Below the pieces are notes generated by a model, which saw nothing but the letters and a program-made list of their open reading frames with translations, ran no database searches and was not told where the DNA came from. Shown in pieces: positions 38,243 to 47,391 of a DNA stretch of 64,000 nt. How positions within the stretch are numbered: position 1 is the first letter of the stretch; every line of letters begins with the position of its first letter. A program made the translations under genes and the position numbers. The DNA is from Desulforhabdus amnigena (GTDB lineage: Bacteria; Desulfobacterota; Syntrophobacteria; Syntrophobacterales; Syntrophobacteraceae): positions 1,019,001 to 1,083,000 of the forward strand of contig NZ_BSDR01000001.1 of NCBI RefSeq assembly GCF_027925305.1, written 5' to 3'.

Positions 38243-39764
38243 ATGTTCTCCAGATTCTTTATCGAACGGCCGATTTTTGCAACCGTCATCTCGCTGATCA
38301 TCGTGATTGCCGGCCTGGTGGCCATGAACGCCCTCCCCATCGCTCAGTATCCAACCATCACGCCCGTGCAGATCCAGGTGACGACCACCTATCCAGGAGC
38401 CGACTCGAAGACGGTGGGCGACTCGGTGGCAGCGCCCATCGAGGCCCAAATCAACGGGGTCGACAACATGCTTTACATGACGTCGACGAGTTCCAACACC
38501 GGCCAGATGACCATAACGGTCTACTTTACTCTGGACACGGACCCCGATATGGCCCAGGTACAGGTGCAGAACCGGGTGAACCTCGCCACACCGCAGCTTC
38601 CCGATGCGGTGGTGCAGTACGGTGTCTCGGTGCAGAAAAAGTCGTCCAGCATGTTGATGATCATTGCAATAACCGACAAGGATGGGCGTTACAGCCCTGA
38701 ATATGTCACCAACTACACCAACGTCTACATCCTCGATGCCATCAAGCGGGTCAACGGTGCCGGTCAGGCCCAGATTTTCGGTGTACCGGATCAGGCGATG
38801 CGCATCTGGATGAACCCGGATCTCATGGCTTCCCTGGGGATCACGACCACCGATATCCAGAACGCCGTAGCTAAACAGAATGCCCTCTTCGGAGCCGGCC
38901 AGATCGGTCAGCAGCCCAATGACGACCAGGTGCAGTTGACATTCCCTGTCGTAACACAGGCTCCCTTCGTGACTCCTTCACAGTACGAGGACATCATCCT
39001 GCGTGCCGGCGAGGACGGCAGCGCCATTGTTCGGCTCAGAGATATCGCCCGCGCTGAAGTCGGCCGCAGGCTGTATATCGATGACAACAGGCTGAACGGA
39101 ACGCCCGCTACTTTCATTGCCATCTACCAGCAACCGGGTGCCAATGGGCTCGATGTTTCCAAGGCTGTCCGCAAAACCCTCCAGGATATGAAGCGCACAA
39201 TTCCGGATGGCATCGACTATCTGATTGCGCTTGACACCACCGATTTCGTGCGTCTTTCCATTGAGGAGGTCATCCACACGCTCTTCGAAGCGATCCTGTC
39301 GGAGCGCTCGTGCACCTGTTCCGGTCGACCCCGACGAGCTTCGTGCCCAACGAAGACCAGGGCTATTTGATGGGGTTGGTCGTGATGCCCGACGCAGCCA
39401 GCCTCAAGCGCACAGTTCTAACTTCCTCTCTGGTGGACGCACTGTTCGCAAGGAACCCGGCGGTGGCCAATCGCACCGCGATCAACGGCTACAGCTTGAT
39501 CGACGGCCAGTACAAACCCAATGTGGCCACCTTCTTCGTGACGCTCAAGGACTTCAAGGAGCGCTATTCTTCCATCGAACGCGCCCGCAAAGAGAATGCT
39601 CGAGCGGCATGATTGGCGAAGCTACGCTGGCCATGCTCTACGTTCCCCTCTTCTTCTATCTCTTCGATAAGCTGAACGAGCGCTCCGAATCAAAGAAAAA
39701 GCCTCCGACGCATGTCGAAAATCTGCTCACTGCGGCGTCCTCCATACACTTGGAGGGGGAATGA
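38243..39764 (+). pseudogene. RND (AcrB-type) efflux permease, two internal deletions
   Basis: Three collinear pieces of one permease lie in three frames. 38243 to about 39297 encodes the first 350 or so residues (MFSRFFIERPIFATVISL...DTTDFVRLSIEEVIHTLFEAI). At about 39295-39304 it jumps to ALVHLFRSTPTSFVPNEDQG, normally some 200 residues later, read in another frame to a stop at 39612. At about 39600 it jumps again to GMIGEATLAMLYVPLFFYLFDKL, the C-terminal helix, ending at 39764. A normal gene is about 3.1 kb; this is 1.5 kb and lacks most membrane helices. The adaptor and outer-membrane genes are intact. Confidence 0.88.
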
Positions 39765-39765
39765 T

Positions 39766-41184
39766 ATGTGGCGGTTCATTCTCCTTGTGTCCGTTGTCTT
39801 AGCTGCAGGCTGCATGTTCGGTCCCGATTATCGGCGGCCAAACCTCGATATTCCACAGTCTTTTCGCTATGAAGAAAAAGACGCCCGCGATACCACGAAT
39901 ACCGACTGGTGGAAAGCGCTTCAGGACCCGGTGCTGGACTCCCTCATCGACGAAGCACTGGCAAATAATCTGACGGTCAAGATTGCCGCCGCCAATATTG
40001 AACAGGCAGAGGGGATCCTCGAGCAGATCCGCGCGCCGCTTTTCCCGCAGGTCAACTACAGCGGAAGCGCCTTACGCGAACGAGTGAGCGAACTCGGTGC
40101 GACTCCGTTATCGTCCCTTGTGCCGAACCCACAAAATTCTTTCCAACTATTTGCCGGCGCTACCTGGGAAGTTGATCTGTGGGGTCGCATCCGGCGGCTC
40201 TCCGAGGCTGCACGGGCAGATCTCCTGGCCACCCGTGAGGCCCGCCAGGGAGTGATCCTTTCCCTCGTCGCCTCAGTGGCCAACAGCTATATCCAGCTTC
40301 GCGGCCTCGATGCGCAGCTCGAGATCGCCAAACGCACTCTCGCCGCTTACGGAGAGTCGGTCAGGCTCTTCGAGCTGCAGTTCAACCATGGTCAGGTCTC
40401 CCAGATGACCGTCGAGCAGGCCCGATCCCAGTACCAGACTGCCGCGACAGCCATACCCCAGATCGAATCACAGATCGCTCAGACGGAAAACGCTCTGAGC
40501 ATCCTCCTCGGCCGCAACCCCAGTTCCATAGCACGGGGTGAATCCATTCTGCACCTTACACTGCCCACGGTTCCAACCGGCCTGCCGTCACAATTGCTCG
40601 AACGCCGCCCCGACCTGGCTCAGGCGGAACAGAACCTGATTGCTGCCAATGCCCAGATCGGTGCAGCCAAGGCACTGTATTTCCCGAGCATCTCCCTTAC
40701 AGGAGCCTTGGGCACGCAGAGTTCTGAATTGTCCAATCTCTTCAAGGGACCGGCACGAACGTGGAATTACACCGGGTCCTTTATAGGACCGATTTTCACG
40801 GCTGGAGCCATTTCAGGACAGGTCAAACAGGCCGAAGCGGGGCAGCAGGCGGCACTCTTGGGCTATAAGAATGCCATCCTGAACGCCTTCAGCGACGTGG
40901 AAAATACCTTGGTGATCCGTCAGAAACTCTCCGAGCAACTCCAAGCCCAGCAGGAACTGGTTACCTCTCTCAAGGAATACTCCCGTTTGGCATGGATGCA
41001 GTACAAAGGCGGCTACACACCCTATCTCACCGTCCTCGACGCCGAGTCGCAGCTCTTTCCCGCCGAGCTCAATTATGCACAGACAAGGACATCCCTTTTA
41101 ACGGCCTATGTTAACATTTACAAAGCCTTGGGGGGTGGTTGGGTGGACAGAGCGGAAATGCGGACAGAGGTTCCGACGCCATGA
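39766..41184 (+). CDS. Outer-membrane efflux lipoprotein (OprM/NodT family)
   Basis: 472 residues with lipobox VLAAGC and the typical MFGPDYRRP that follows the cysteine in NodT-family factors. Two repeated coiled-coil/beta-barrel halves (ANLTVKIAAANIEQAEG... and LIAANAQIGAAKALYFPSISLTGALG) form the trimeric channel. ATG at 39766 follows GGAGGGGG and abuts the stop of the broken permease. It may serve another pump in the cell, since its own is defective. Confidence 0.93.
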   Translation: MWRFILLVSVVLAAGCMFGPDYRRPNLDIPQSFRYEEKDARDTTNTDWWKALQDPVLDSLIDEALANNLTVKIAAANIEQAEGILEQIRAPLFPQVNYSGSALRERVSELGATPLSSLVPNPQNSFQLFAGATWEVDLWGRIRRLSEAARADLLATREARQGVILSLVASVANSYIQLRGLDAQLEIAKRTLAAYGESVRLFELQFNHGQVSQMTVEQARSQYQTAATAIPQIESQIAQTENALSILLGRNPSSIARGESILHLTLPTVPTGLPSQLLERRPDLAQAEQNLIAANAQIGAAKALYFPSISLTGALGTQSSELSNLFKGPARTWNYTGSFIGPIFTAGAISGQVKQAEAGQQAALLGYKNAILNAFSDVENTLVIRQKLSEQLQAQQELVTSLKEYSRLAWMQYKGGYTPYLTVLDAESQLFPAELNYAQTRTSLLTAYVNIYKALGGGWVDRAEMRTEVPTP

Positions 41185-41401
41185 ATACAGAGAGCCCGAT
41201 GCTTTTTGGCCGGTTCACAAAGAGAAAGGCAGCATCCAGACAAAGTGATTGAAGAACTCTATGGAACACGGTAGAAGTTCAAAGATTTCTCTTTCCTGTG
41301 AGATGATGCATTCTGGAGCGCATTGACAACTTTCGTTCTGCAGGTCCCCTGTTTCGTGCATAAGTCAATTCCTCAAACTCGGCAAAGAAGGAGGATGTGT
41401 G

Positions 41402-42610
41402 ATGAATGTAAGGACTATTTGCAGGTTTGTAGTGATGGGGTTCCTGGCTGCGCTCGTGACGGGTCACCCCGAAGCTTTCGGGCAGGGCCGGGATAACGCT
41501 CCGACATTCAGCCAGGAAGAACTCGACCAGATGTTGGCACCGATCGCCCTCTATCCTGATTCGCTGCTTGCTCAGGTTCTGGTGGCGGCGACTTATCCCA
41601 TTGAGGTAGTGCAGGCGGACCGGTGGGTAAAGCAAAACAAGAACCTCAAAGGGGAGCGGCTTAATGATGCTCTGGACAAGATGAATTGGGACCTCAGCGT
41701 GAAAGCATTGGTACCGTTTCCTCAGGTTCTCTCTATGATGAGTGAAAAATTGGAATGGACTCAGAAGGTAGGTGACGCTTTCCTGGCTCAGCAGGCAGAT
41801 GTCATGGACACGATCCAAAAACTGCGCACCAAGGCTCAAGCTCAGGGAAACCTTAAGACCAATAAAGAACAGAAGGTTGTTGTTCAAGATAATGCGATCG
41901 TGATTGAGCCCGCCAACCCAACCATTGTGTACGTACCCATTTACGATCCGGCCATTGTCTACGGTTCATGGTGGTATCCGGCATATCCGCCCTATCCATA
42001 TTATCCTGCAGGAGCGGTCGTTGCGGCTGGAGCATTCGGCTTTGCCGCGGGTGTCGCTGTCGGAGCAGCATGGAATGACGGCTGGGGCAGATGGAACTGG
42101 GGACATCATGATATCGACGTCAATATCAATCGAAACATCAACATCAACCGGGATACGATTGCAAATTATCAGACCGCAAGCTGGAAGCACGATGCTGTTC
42201 ACCGGGGCGGCGTTCCGTATCACGATGCAGCCACTCGTGAGAGGTACGGTCAGCAAGGCCCGGGCACAGCGGAGGGTCGGCAAGATTTCAGAGGCTTTTC
42301 TCGGGAGGAGAGAGAAGGAATGCAGCATTTTAGGGGAGAGGAGCCTGCGACTGGGACAAGACCCTCTGCAGAGTCGACACTTCAAGGCTTGCGGCAGCGT
42401 GAAGGCGTAATGCAGCGTCAGGCACCAGAAGCTTTTGAAGGAATGGGGAACGGCAGGGAAGCAAGAATGAATTCGGACCGTGGCCGTATGAGCCGAGAGA
42501 TGTCTTCCGGAGCCTTCGGTCATGAGGGCTTGGGCGGCGGTCGCGGTGCAGGCGGGTTCGAAGGCTTTGGAGGCCGAAGAGGAGGTGGCGGACCAGGTCT
42601 GCGCAGGTAA
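41402..42610 (+). CDS. DUF3300-family exported protein
   Basis: 402 residues with an AAGGAGG site. Signal peptide (about 1-30), then FSQEELDQMLAPIALYPDSLLAQVLVAATYPIEVVQADRW, the hallmark of DUF3300. A Tyr/Pro-rich patch and hydrophobic Ala/Gly stretch follow, then VDVNINRNININRD and a long low-complexity Gly/Arg-rich tail. Function unknown; the tail suggests disordered, surface- or nucleic-acid-binding behaviour. It is followed by a DUF2950 gene, a pairing I have seen described as common. Confidence 0.85.
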   Translation: MNVRTICRFVVMGFLAALVTGHPEAFGQGRDNAPTFSQEELDQMLAPIALYPDSLLAQVLVAATYPIEVVQADRWVKQNKNLKGERLNDALDKMNWDLSVKALVPFPQVLSMMSEKLEWTQKVGDAFLAQQADVMDTIQKLRTKAQAQGNLKTNKEQKVVVQDNAIVIEPANPTIVYVPIYDPAIVYGSWWYPAYPPYPYYPAGAVVAAGAFGFAAGVAVGAAWNDGWGRWNWGHHDIDVNINRNININRDTIANYQTASWKHDAVHRGGVPYHDAATRERYGQQGPGTAEGRQDFRGFSREEREGMQHFRGEEPATGTRPSAESTLQGLRQREGVMQRQAPEAFEGMGNGREARMNSDRGRMSREMSSGAFGHEGLGGGRGAGGFEGFGGRRGGGGPGLRR

Positions 42611-42702
42611 CGCTCGAGCTGGCTTGGGAGAACACCGTTTGCCGTTGCCGGCTATCAAAGTGAATCATCTTTGATATATCCTGTTTTGTGGAGGATTGAA
42701 CA

Positions 42703-43743
42703 ATGCTTCTATTCACAAAAAATCGTATAAAAGCTCGTCTGAATCGCTCAGGGTTAGCCGTTCTTATAGTGGTTTCCCTGACAACCGTTGCATTGCAAAA
42801 CAATGCCATAGCGGCAGACGTAAAGCATAAAATCTCGCAAAAGTCCTTCTCCTCTCCGGAAGGGGCTGCTGCAGCGCTGGTGGCCGCTGCAAAAGGCGAT
42901 GATACGAATGCACTCTCAGCCATTTTGGGTCCCGATGGAAAACAGCTCATCTTCTCGGGCGATAAGGTTGCTGATAAAAACGGACGGTTGCGTTTTGTTC
43001 AGCTGTACGAGGAGAAGAACCGGATAATCAAGGAGAGTGATGTCAGGGCGATCCTCGAAGTGGGAAATGATGCCTGGCCTTTCCCCATTCCCATTGTGGA
43101 AGCAGGCAAGGGTTGGCGCTTTGATACTAAAGAAGGAAAGATAGAAGTTCTGAACCGTCGCATGGGGAGAAACGAGCGGGGCGCCATTCAGACCTGTCTG
43201 GCATATGTCGATGCGCAACGGGAATATGCATCCAAGGACCGGAATGGAGATAAGGTGTTGGAATACGCTCAGAAATTTAGGAGTGAACCAGGCAAGAGGG
43301 ATGGTCTTTACTGGGAGCCCAAAGAAGGCGAAGAGCAAAGTCCCATGGGAATTTTCGTTGCCAATGCAAAGCGGGAAGGGTACGGAAATAAGAAATCCGG
43401 CGATAATCCTTCACCCTACCATGGATATTATTACAAGATTCTGAAGGCTCAGGGGAAGAACGCACCCGGCGGTGCATATGACTACGTGCTTAAGGGTAGG
43501 ATGATCGGGGGGTTCGCTCTGATTGCCTATCCAGCTCAATATGGATCATCGGGAATTATGACCTTTATCGTAAGCCATAGCGGTGAGGTATATGAGAAGG
43601 ATTTGGGCAAAAGGACGTCCTCTGTTGCACAGGCGATAAAAATCTTCGATCCTGATAAAACATGGCACAAGGTGGACTCCAAGTACCTGGAACCCCCCGT
43701 CCAAGACGAAGGCGGTGAGGTTCTTTTGCAGAAAACGAAATGA
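42703..43743 (+). CDS. DUF2950-family exported protein
   Basis: 346 residues, GGAGG before the ATG. Signal peptide ending near NAIAAD, then the DUF2950 pattern: FSSPEGAAAALVAAAKGDD, GWRFDTKEGKIEVLNRRMGRNE, ACLAYVDAQREYA-like, HGYYYKILKAQGKNAPGGAYDY and GGFALIAYPAQYGSSGIMTF. Periplasmic protein of unknown role. Part of the DUF3300-DUF2950-DUF4410 trio after the efflux genes. Confidence 0.86.
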   Translation: MLLFTKNRIKARLNRSGLAVLIVVSLTTVALQNNAIAADVKHKISQKSFSSPEGAAAALVAAAKGDDTNALSAILGPDGKQLIFSGDKVADKNGRLRFVQLYEEKNRIIKESDVRAILEVGNDAWPFPIPIVEAGKGWRFDTKEGKIEVLNRRMGRNERGAIQTCLAYVDAQREYASKDRNGDKVLEYAQKFRSEPGKRDGLYWEPKEGEEQSPMGIFVANAKREGYGNKKSGDNPSPYHGYYYKILKAQGKNAPGGAYDYVLKGRMIGGFALIAYPAQYGSSGIMTFIVSHSGEVYEKDLGKRTSSVAQAIKIFDPDKTWHKVDSKYLEPPVQDEGGEVLLQKTK

Positions 43744-43763
43744 ATCTGATTGGGGAGTGTTTT

Positions 43764-44480
43764 ATGAGTCGGCGATTCGTCCTTGGCGGGATCTTCGGTT
43801 GTATTATGTTTCTCGGGTGGGGGATCGGGCCCGGTGCGTATGCGACTACCGGAACCAGCGACAATCAAGAAACGTCTATTCAGCCAACGGTCATGCCCGA
43901 CGTGATCTGGGTGGAGAACTTCGAGATCGATTCAGCCGACGTGACCGACCGGCAGGGGGTACTTGGAGGCGAAAGCCGGGAAAGGAGGCCGCTTCTGAGG
44001 GGAGAAGGGCTTCTGCATCGTCAGCAGGACCCGGCATCCAAAGGCCGTGAACTCGTCGATCTCCTCTCATCGTCCCTGACCAGGGAACTCAACGACCGAT
44101 CTCTTCCTGCGCGACGTCTTTTACCCGGTCAACCTTTGCCCGACAAAGGATGGCTGATTCGAGGACAGTTCCTGGAAGTCGACGAGGGAAACCGGGCCCG
44201 TCGCGCAATCATCGGTTTTGGCTCCGGGGAGACGCATATGGAGGTCCAGGTGACCGTTACTGACCAGGGTACTCATCCCGATTCACCCTTCCTCTTGTTC
44301 GGCACGACGGCGGAGAGCGGGAAAATGCCGGGAGCGATCATCCTCATGAATCCATATGTGGCCGCAGCCAAATTTGTCCTGTCCAAAAATGCATCGGAAA
44401 AGGACGTGAAGCATACTGCGGGTCAGATCGCCGCCGAGATCGTGAGCTACATGAAAAGACGCGGCCTTCTACCCCAGTAG
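43764..44480 (+). CDS. DUF4410-family exported protein
   Basis: 238 residues from the ATG with TTGGGGAG six bases upstream; an earlier ATG at 43740 overlaps the DUF2950 stop and is possible. Signal peptide to about GAYA, then VIWVENFEID, GRELVDLLSSSLTRELNDR and GWLIRGQFLEVDEGNRARRAIIGFGSGET, typical of DUF4410 proteins, which resemble curli-type/GNA1162-like assembly lipoproteins. No lipobox seen. Convergent with the response-regulator gene. Confidence 0.78.
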   Translation: MSRRFVLGGIFGCIMFLGWGIGPGAYATTGTSDNQETSIQPTVMPDVIWVENFEIDSADVTDRQGVLGGESRERRPLLRGEGLLHRQQDPASKGRELVDLLSSSLTRELNDRSLPARRLLPGQPLPDKGWLIRGQFLEVDEGNRARRAIIGFGSGETHMEVQVTVTDQGTHPDSPFLLFGTTAESGKMPGAIILMNPYVAAAKFVLSKNASEKDVKHTAGQIAAEIVSYMKRRGLLPQ

Positions 44481-44525
44481 TGGAGACACAAAGCGCACAG
44501 TACCCCACCATGAATTTATCCTTAT

Positions 44526-45641
44526 TCAATACTTTGGAAATAAAGGGGAATTGTTATCGTATCCATCACTGCTCCCTTTAATCTCCAGAATTTCGTCCTT
44601 GATCGCCGTAAAAGCATCCACTACTGCCGGATCGAAATGTGATCCCCGTGATTCTTCAATGATGCGAAAGGCCTTTTCCACCGGAAAAGGTTCCTTGTAA
44701 GGTCTCTTGGATGTCATGGCATCGAAAACATCGGCAATCGCCACAACCCGGCCCACCAAAGGAATTTGCGTTCCCGACAGCCCTCTTGGATATCCTTTCC
44801 CATTCCATTTTTCATGATGCGTGAGAGCGATCACCGCAGCCAGACTGATGAAACCTCCCGAAGCCCCTTCCAAAATTCTGGCGCCCATGAGGGTGTGTTG
44901 TTTCATTATTTCCCATTCCTCGGCATCCAGTTTGCCCGGTTTCAGTAGAATCCGGTCGGGTATCCCTATCTTTCCCACATCATGCATTGGAGCGGCATAA
45001 AGAATTCCTTCGACGGTCTTCTCATTCAAGCCCATCTTGCGCCCTACGGCAGCGGCATACTCGCTCATGCGCTTGATGTGCCCTCCGGTATCTTCGTCCC
45101 GGAATTCAGCAGCGCGCGAAAGCCTGTAGATGGTATCGAGTGAGGCTTCCTTCAGTTTGTTATGAGCTTCATGCAACTTCTCCGTGGCTCGGCGCAACTC
45201 CAGAGTTCGTCGATTCACTTCTTCTTCGAGTTTCCGCTGATGATTCATCATATGATCGTGATAGGCTTTGACCTTGACCAGCGAACGGACCCTCGCCTTG
45301 AGCTCCATCCAATCCACCGGCTTTGTCAAAAAATCATCCGCTCCAAGTTCCAGAGCCCGCACTCGATGTTCCACCTCTCCCTGCCCTGTAACCATAACAA
45401 CGGGGACAAACTTTGTTTCCTCTCCGCTTCTCAAACGTGCAAGGACTTCGAATCCATCCATTTCCGGCATATTGATATCCAGCAGGATAACGTCGAAAGC
45501 ACCTTTCCTCGCAAATTCAATCGCCTCTTCCCCGTCACTCGATATACTGACTTCGTAGCCGAGAGGCACTAAAAAACCATGCATCAAAAACAGGTTATGG
45601 TACTCATCATCAACCACGAGGATTTTGGGCATTTTTTCCAT
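44526..45641 (-). CDS. Response regulator with HD-GYP domain (RpfG type)
   Basis: 371 residues. Receiver domain (about 4-120: ILVVDDEYHNLF, phospho-Asp in VILLDINMPEMDGFE, Lys in FLTKPVDW), a coiled-coil linker and an HD-GYP domain (HDVGKIGIPDRILLKPGKL, HHEKWNGKGYPRGLSG) with all metal and GYP residues. Likely a c-di-GMP phosphodiesterase controlled by phosphorylation. The ATG at 45641 has GGGAG upstream; the longer frame is rejected. It follows the degenerate kinase by 29 bases, so the two form a signalling pair. Confidence 0.92.
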   Translation of the reverse strand: MEKMPKILVVDDEYHNLFLMHGFLVPLGYEVSISSDGEEAIEFARKGAFDVILLDINMPEMDGFEVLARLRSGEETKFVPVVMVTGQGEVEHRVRALELGADDFLTKPVDWMELKARVRSLVKVKAYHDHMMNHQRKLEEEVNRRTLELRRATEKLHEAHNKLKEASLDTIYRLSRAAEFRDEDTGGHIKRMSEYAAAVGRKMGLNEKTVEGILYAAPMHDVGKIGIPDRILLKPGKLDAEEWEIMKQHTLMGARILEGASGGFISLAAVIALTHHEKWNGKGYPRGLSGTQIPLVGRVVAIADVFDAMTSKRPYKEPFPVEKAFRIIEESRGSHFDPAVVDAFTAIKDEILEIKGSSDGYDNNSPLFPKY

Positions 45642-45670
45642 CGATAAGCTTCTCCCGGAACAATATATTT

Positions 45671-47254
45671 TCAACCGGCCGGCTGATCGTCCAGAGCATT
45701 CCGAACAGTGTCAGCCAATAAGCGAAAAATAAATGGTTTCCTGAGAAATTCACGGACACCCACCTCCCTCGCCTTTTCAAACACTGTCGCATCAGACATT
45801 CCGGTACACAATATGACCGGAATATCGGGCCTTACTTTCAGGCACTCTTTGGTTAAATCCAGCCCGGATATTTCCGGCATGGTCACATCGGCAATGATCA
45901 AGTCAAAATCGTCAGAGCGGCTTTTAAAAACTTTCAGAGCTTCAGTGCTGCTGACCATCCCCTCCACCTGATATCCCAGATGACTCAGCATCTTTTTTCC
46001 TATATCCACCAATGATTTCTCATCATCCACCAGAAGAATTCGCTCCGTTCCGGCGGGAAGCGGCCCTGTTGTTCTCTCTCTTATCGTGTCAGCAGGGAAT
46101 ATTCTCGGCAGGACAATATGAAAGGTGACTCTATCTCCCGGCTCCATTTGAATGCGTAAGGCTCCACCCAGGGCTTTGACAATCTCATACACGACGGCAA
46201 GCCCCTTTCCTTTTCTAATAGAGTCTTCTATACCCGCGATGGCCGGGTCAAAAAAGCCGTCCGTAATATCAGTGGACGTATCGGGCGCCGTCTGACTCAC
46301 AGCCAGAATCAAGTAGGAACCAGGCTTCAAATCGGGATATAAAGTTGAAAAGCTCTCGTCGCAGGAAATATCTCTGAGCTCCACCTCGAGTGTTCCACCC
46401 TTTTCCCTTATCGTCTGAAGAGCAAAGGTGCACAGGTTCATCAGTATCTGATGTATTTGAGAGGGATTTGCAAGGACGGTATCCCAACCGCTCGGTTTGG
46501 TCTGGATATCCTGCTGGATACGGATGGTGGATGGAAAAGATGATCTGAGGAACTTGAGAACCTCCTTGGTGATGAGACTTATTTGAAGTGGAGCAGGATT
46601 CTCTTCATTCATGCGACTGAACGTCAGGATCTGTTTCACCAGATCCTTCGCACGATTGCCTGCCTTAAGGACCTCCTCCAGATTCTGACGCAGGGGAGAT
46701 TCCGCCGGAATGCTCAGGAGGGCCATTTGCGTATACCCAAAAACAGCCGAGAGAATATTGTTGAAATCATGAGCAATCCCCCCCGTCAAAGTAGCGATCG
46801 CCTGCACCTTCTGAGCTTCTTGAAGCTGCCTTTGAAGACGCTTACATTCTGTCAAATCCCTGACGATTCCTTCATAGAAGAGCACTTCGCCGGAATCATC
46901 CCATACCGCTACGGCATTGTCCTGAACCCAGACATCATGACCATCGCAGTGGCGCCAGACAGATTCAAAGTTTGAAACGACGCCGTCCTCTTCAATCTTC
47001 GCCAGCCACTCTCTGCGGGACTCACTATCCACATCCAGTTCGAAAAGATTTTGCCTCAGCAGAGACTCCCGGTTCGGATATCCGAACATCTTCGCAAAGG
47101 CTTCGTTGACGTCGGTGAGATCGCCCTGCGAGTTCATGCGATAAATTCCCATGCACACACGCTCGAAAAGGCTTCGATAACTGGAATCACTCTCCCGCTT
47201 TCCAAGAGGCTCTCTATGCAAAGGTTCGAGGTGCGGACTCCTATTTTGTGGCAT
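45671..47254 (-). CDS. PAS hybrid histidine kinase with degenerate ATP-binding domain
   Basis: 527 residues: one PAS domain (about 25-145), a HisKA region with intact H-box GGIAHDFNNIL, a HATPase-like domain and a C-terminal receiver (phospho-Asp in LIIADVTMPEISG). The catalytic part is eroded: the N-box reads NLCTFALQ where NLCTNAxxA is expected, the G1 DTGxGM is replaced by SQTAPDTST, and FFDPAIAG and RKGKGLAVV replace FDPFFTTK and GTGMGL. It probably cannot bind ATP normally. Start chosen at the Met after AGGAGAAAA. It sits upstream of the HD-GYP regulator. Confidence 0.88.
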   Translation of the reverse strand: MPQNRSPHLEPLHREPLGKRESDSSYRSLFERVCMGIYRMNSQGDLTDVNEAFAKMFGYPNRESLLRQNLFELDVDSESRREWLAKIEEDGVVSNFESVWRHCDGHDVWVQDNAVAVWDDSGEVLFYEGIVRDLTECKRLQRQLQEAQKVQAIATLTGGIAHDFNNILSAVFGYTQMALLSIPAESPLRQNLEEVLKAGNRAKDLVKQILTFSRMNEENPAPLQISLITKEVLKFLRSSFPSTIRIQQDIQTKPSGWDTVLANPSQIHQILMNLCTFALQTIREKGGTLEVELRDISCDESFSTLYPDLKPGSYLILAVSQTAPDTSTDITDGFFDPAIAGIEDSIRKGKGLAVVYEIVKALGGALRIQMEPGDRVTFHIVLPRIFPADTIRERTTGPLPAGTERILLVDDEKSLVDIGKKMLSHLGYQVEGMVSSTEALKVFKSRSDDFDLIIADVTMPEISGLDLTKECLKVRPDIPVILCTGMSDATVFEKAREVGVREFLRKPFIFRLLADTVRNALDDQPAG

Positions 47255-47391
47255 TTTTCTCCTCATGAGTAGAGGGTTTAGTTCCTACTTCAACTTGGTT
47301 CGGCAATTGATCTAAATTTATTAAATTTTATTTCGTGAAAACGAGTCAATATAGAGCGTGGTTCGGTACCTATCGATTCTCAACACGTTAC

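Noticed and set aside
38243-39370. Reading the first permease fragment as a complete 375-residue gene
   Set aside because: It lacks most membrane helices and its last 20 or so residues are out-of-frame nonsense; the remaining fragments continue in other frames.
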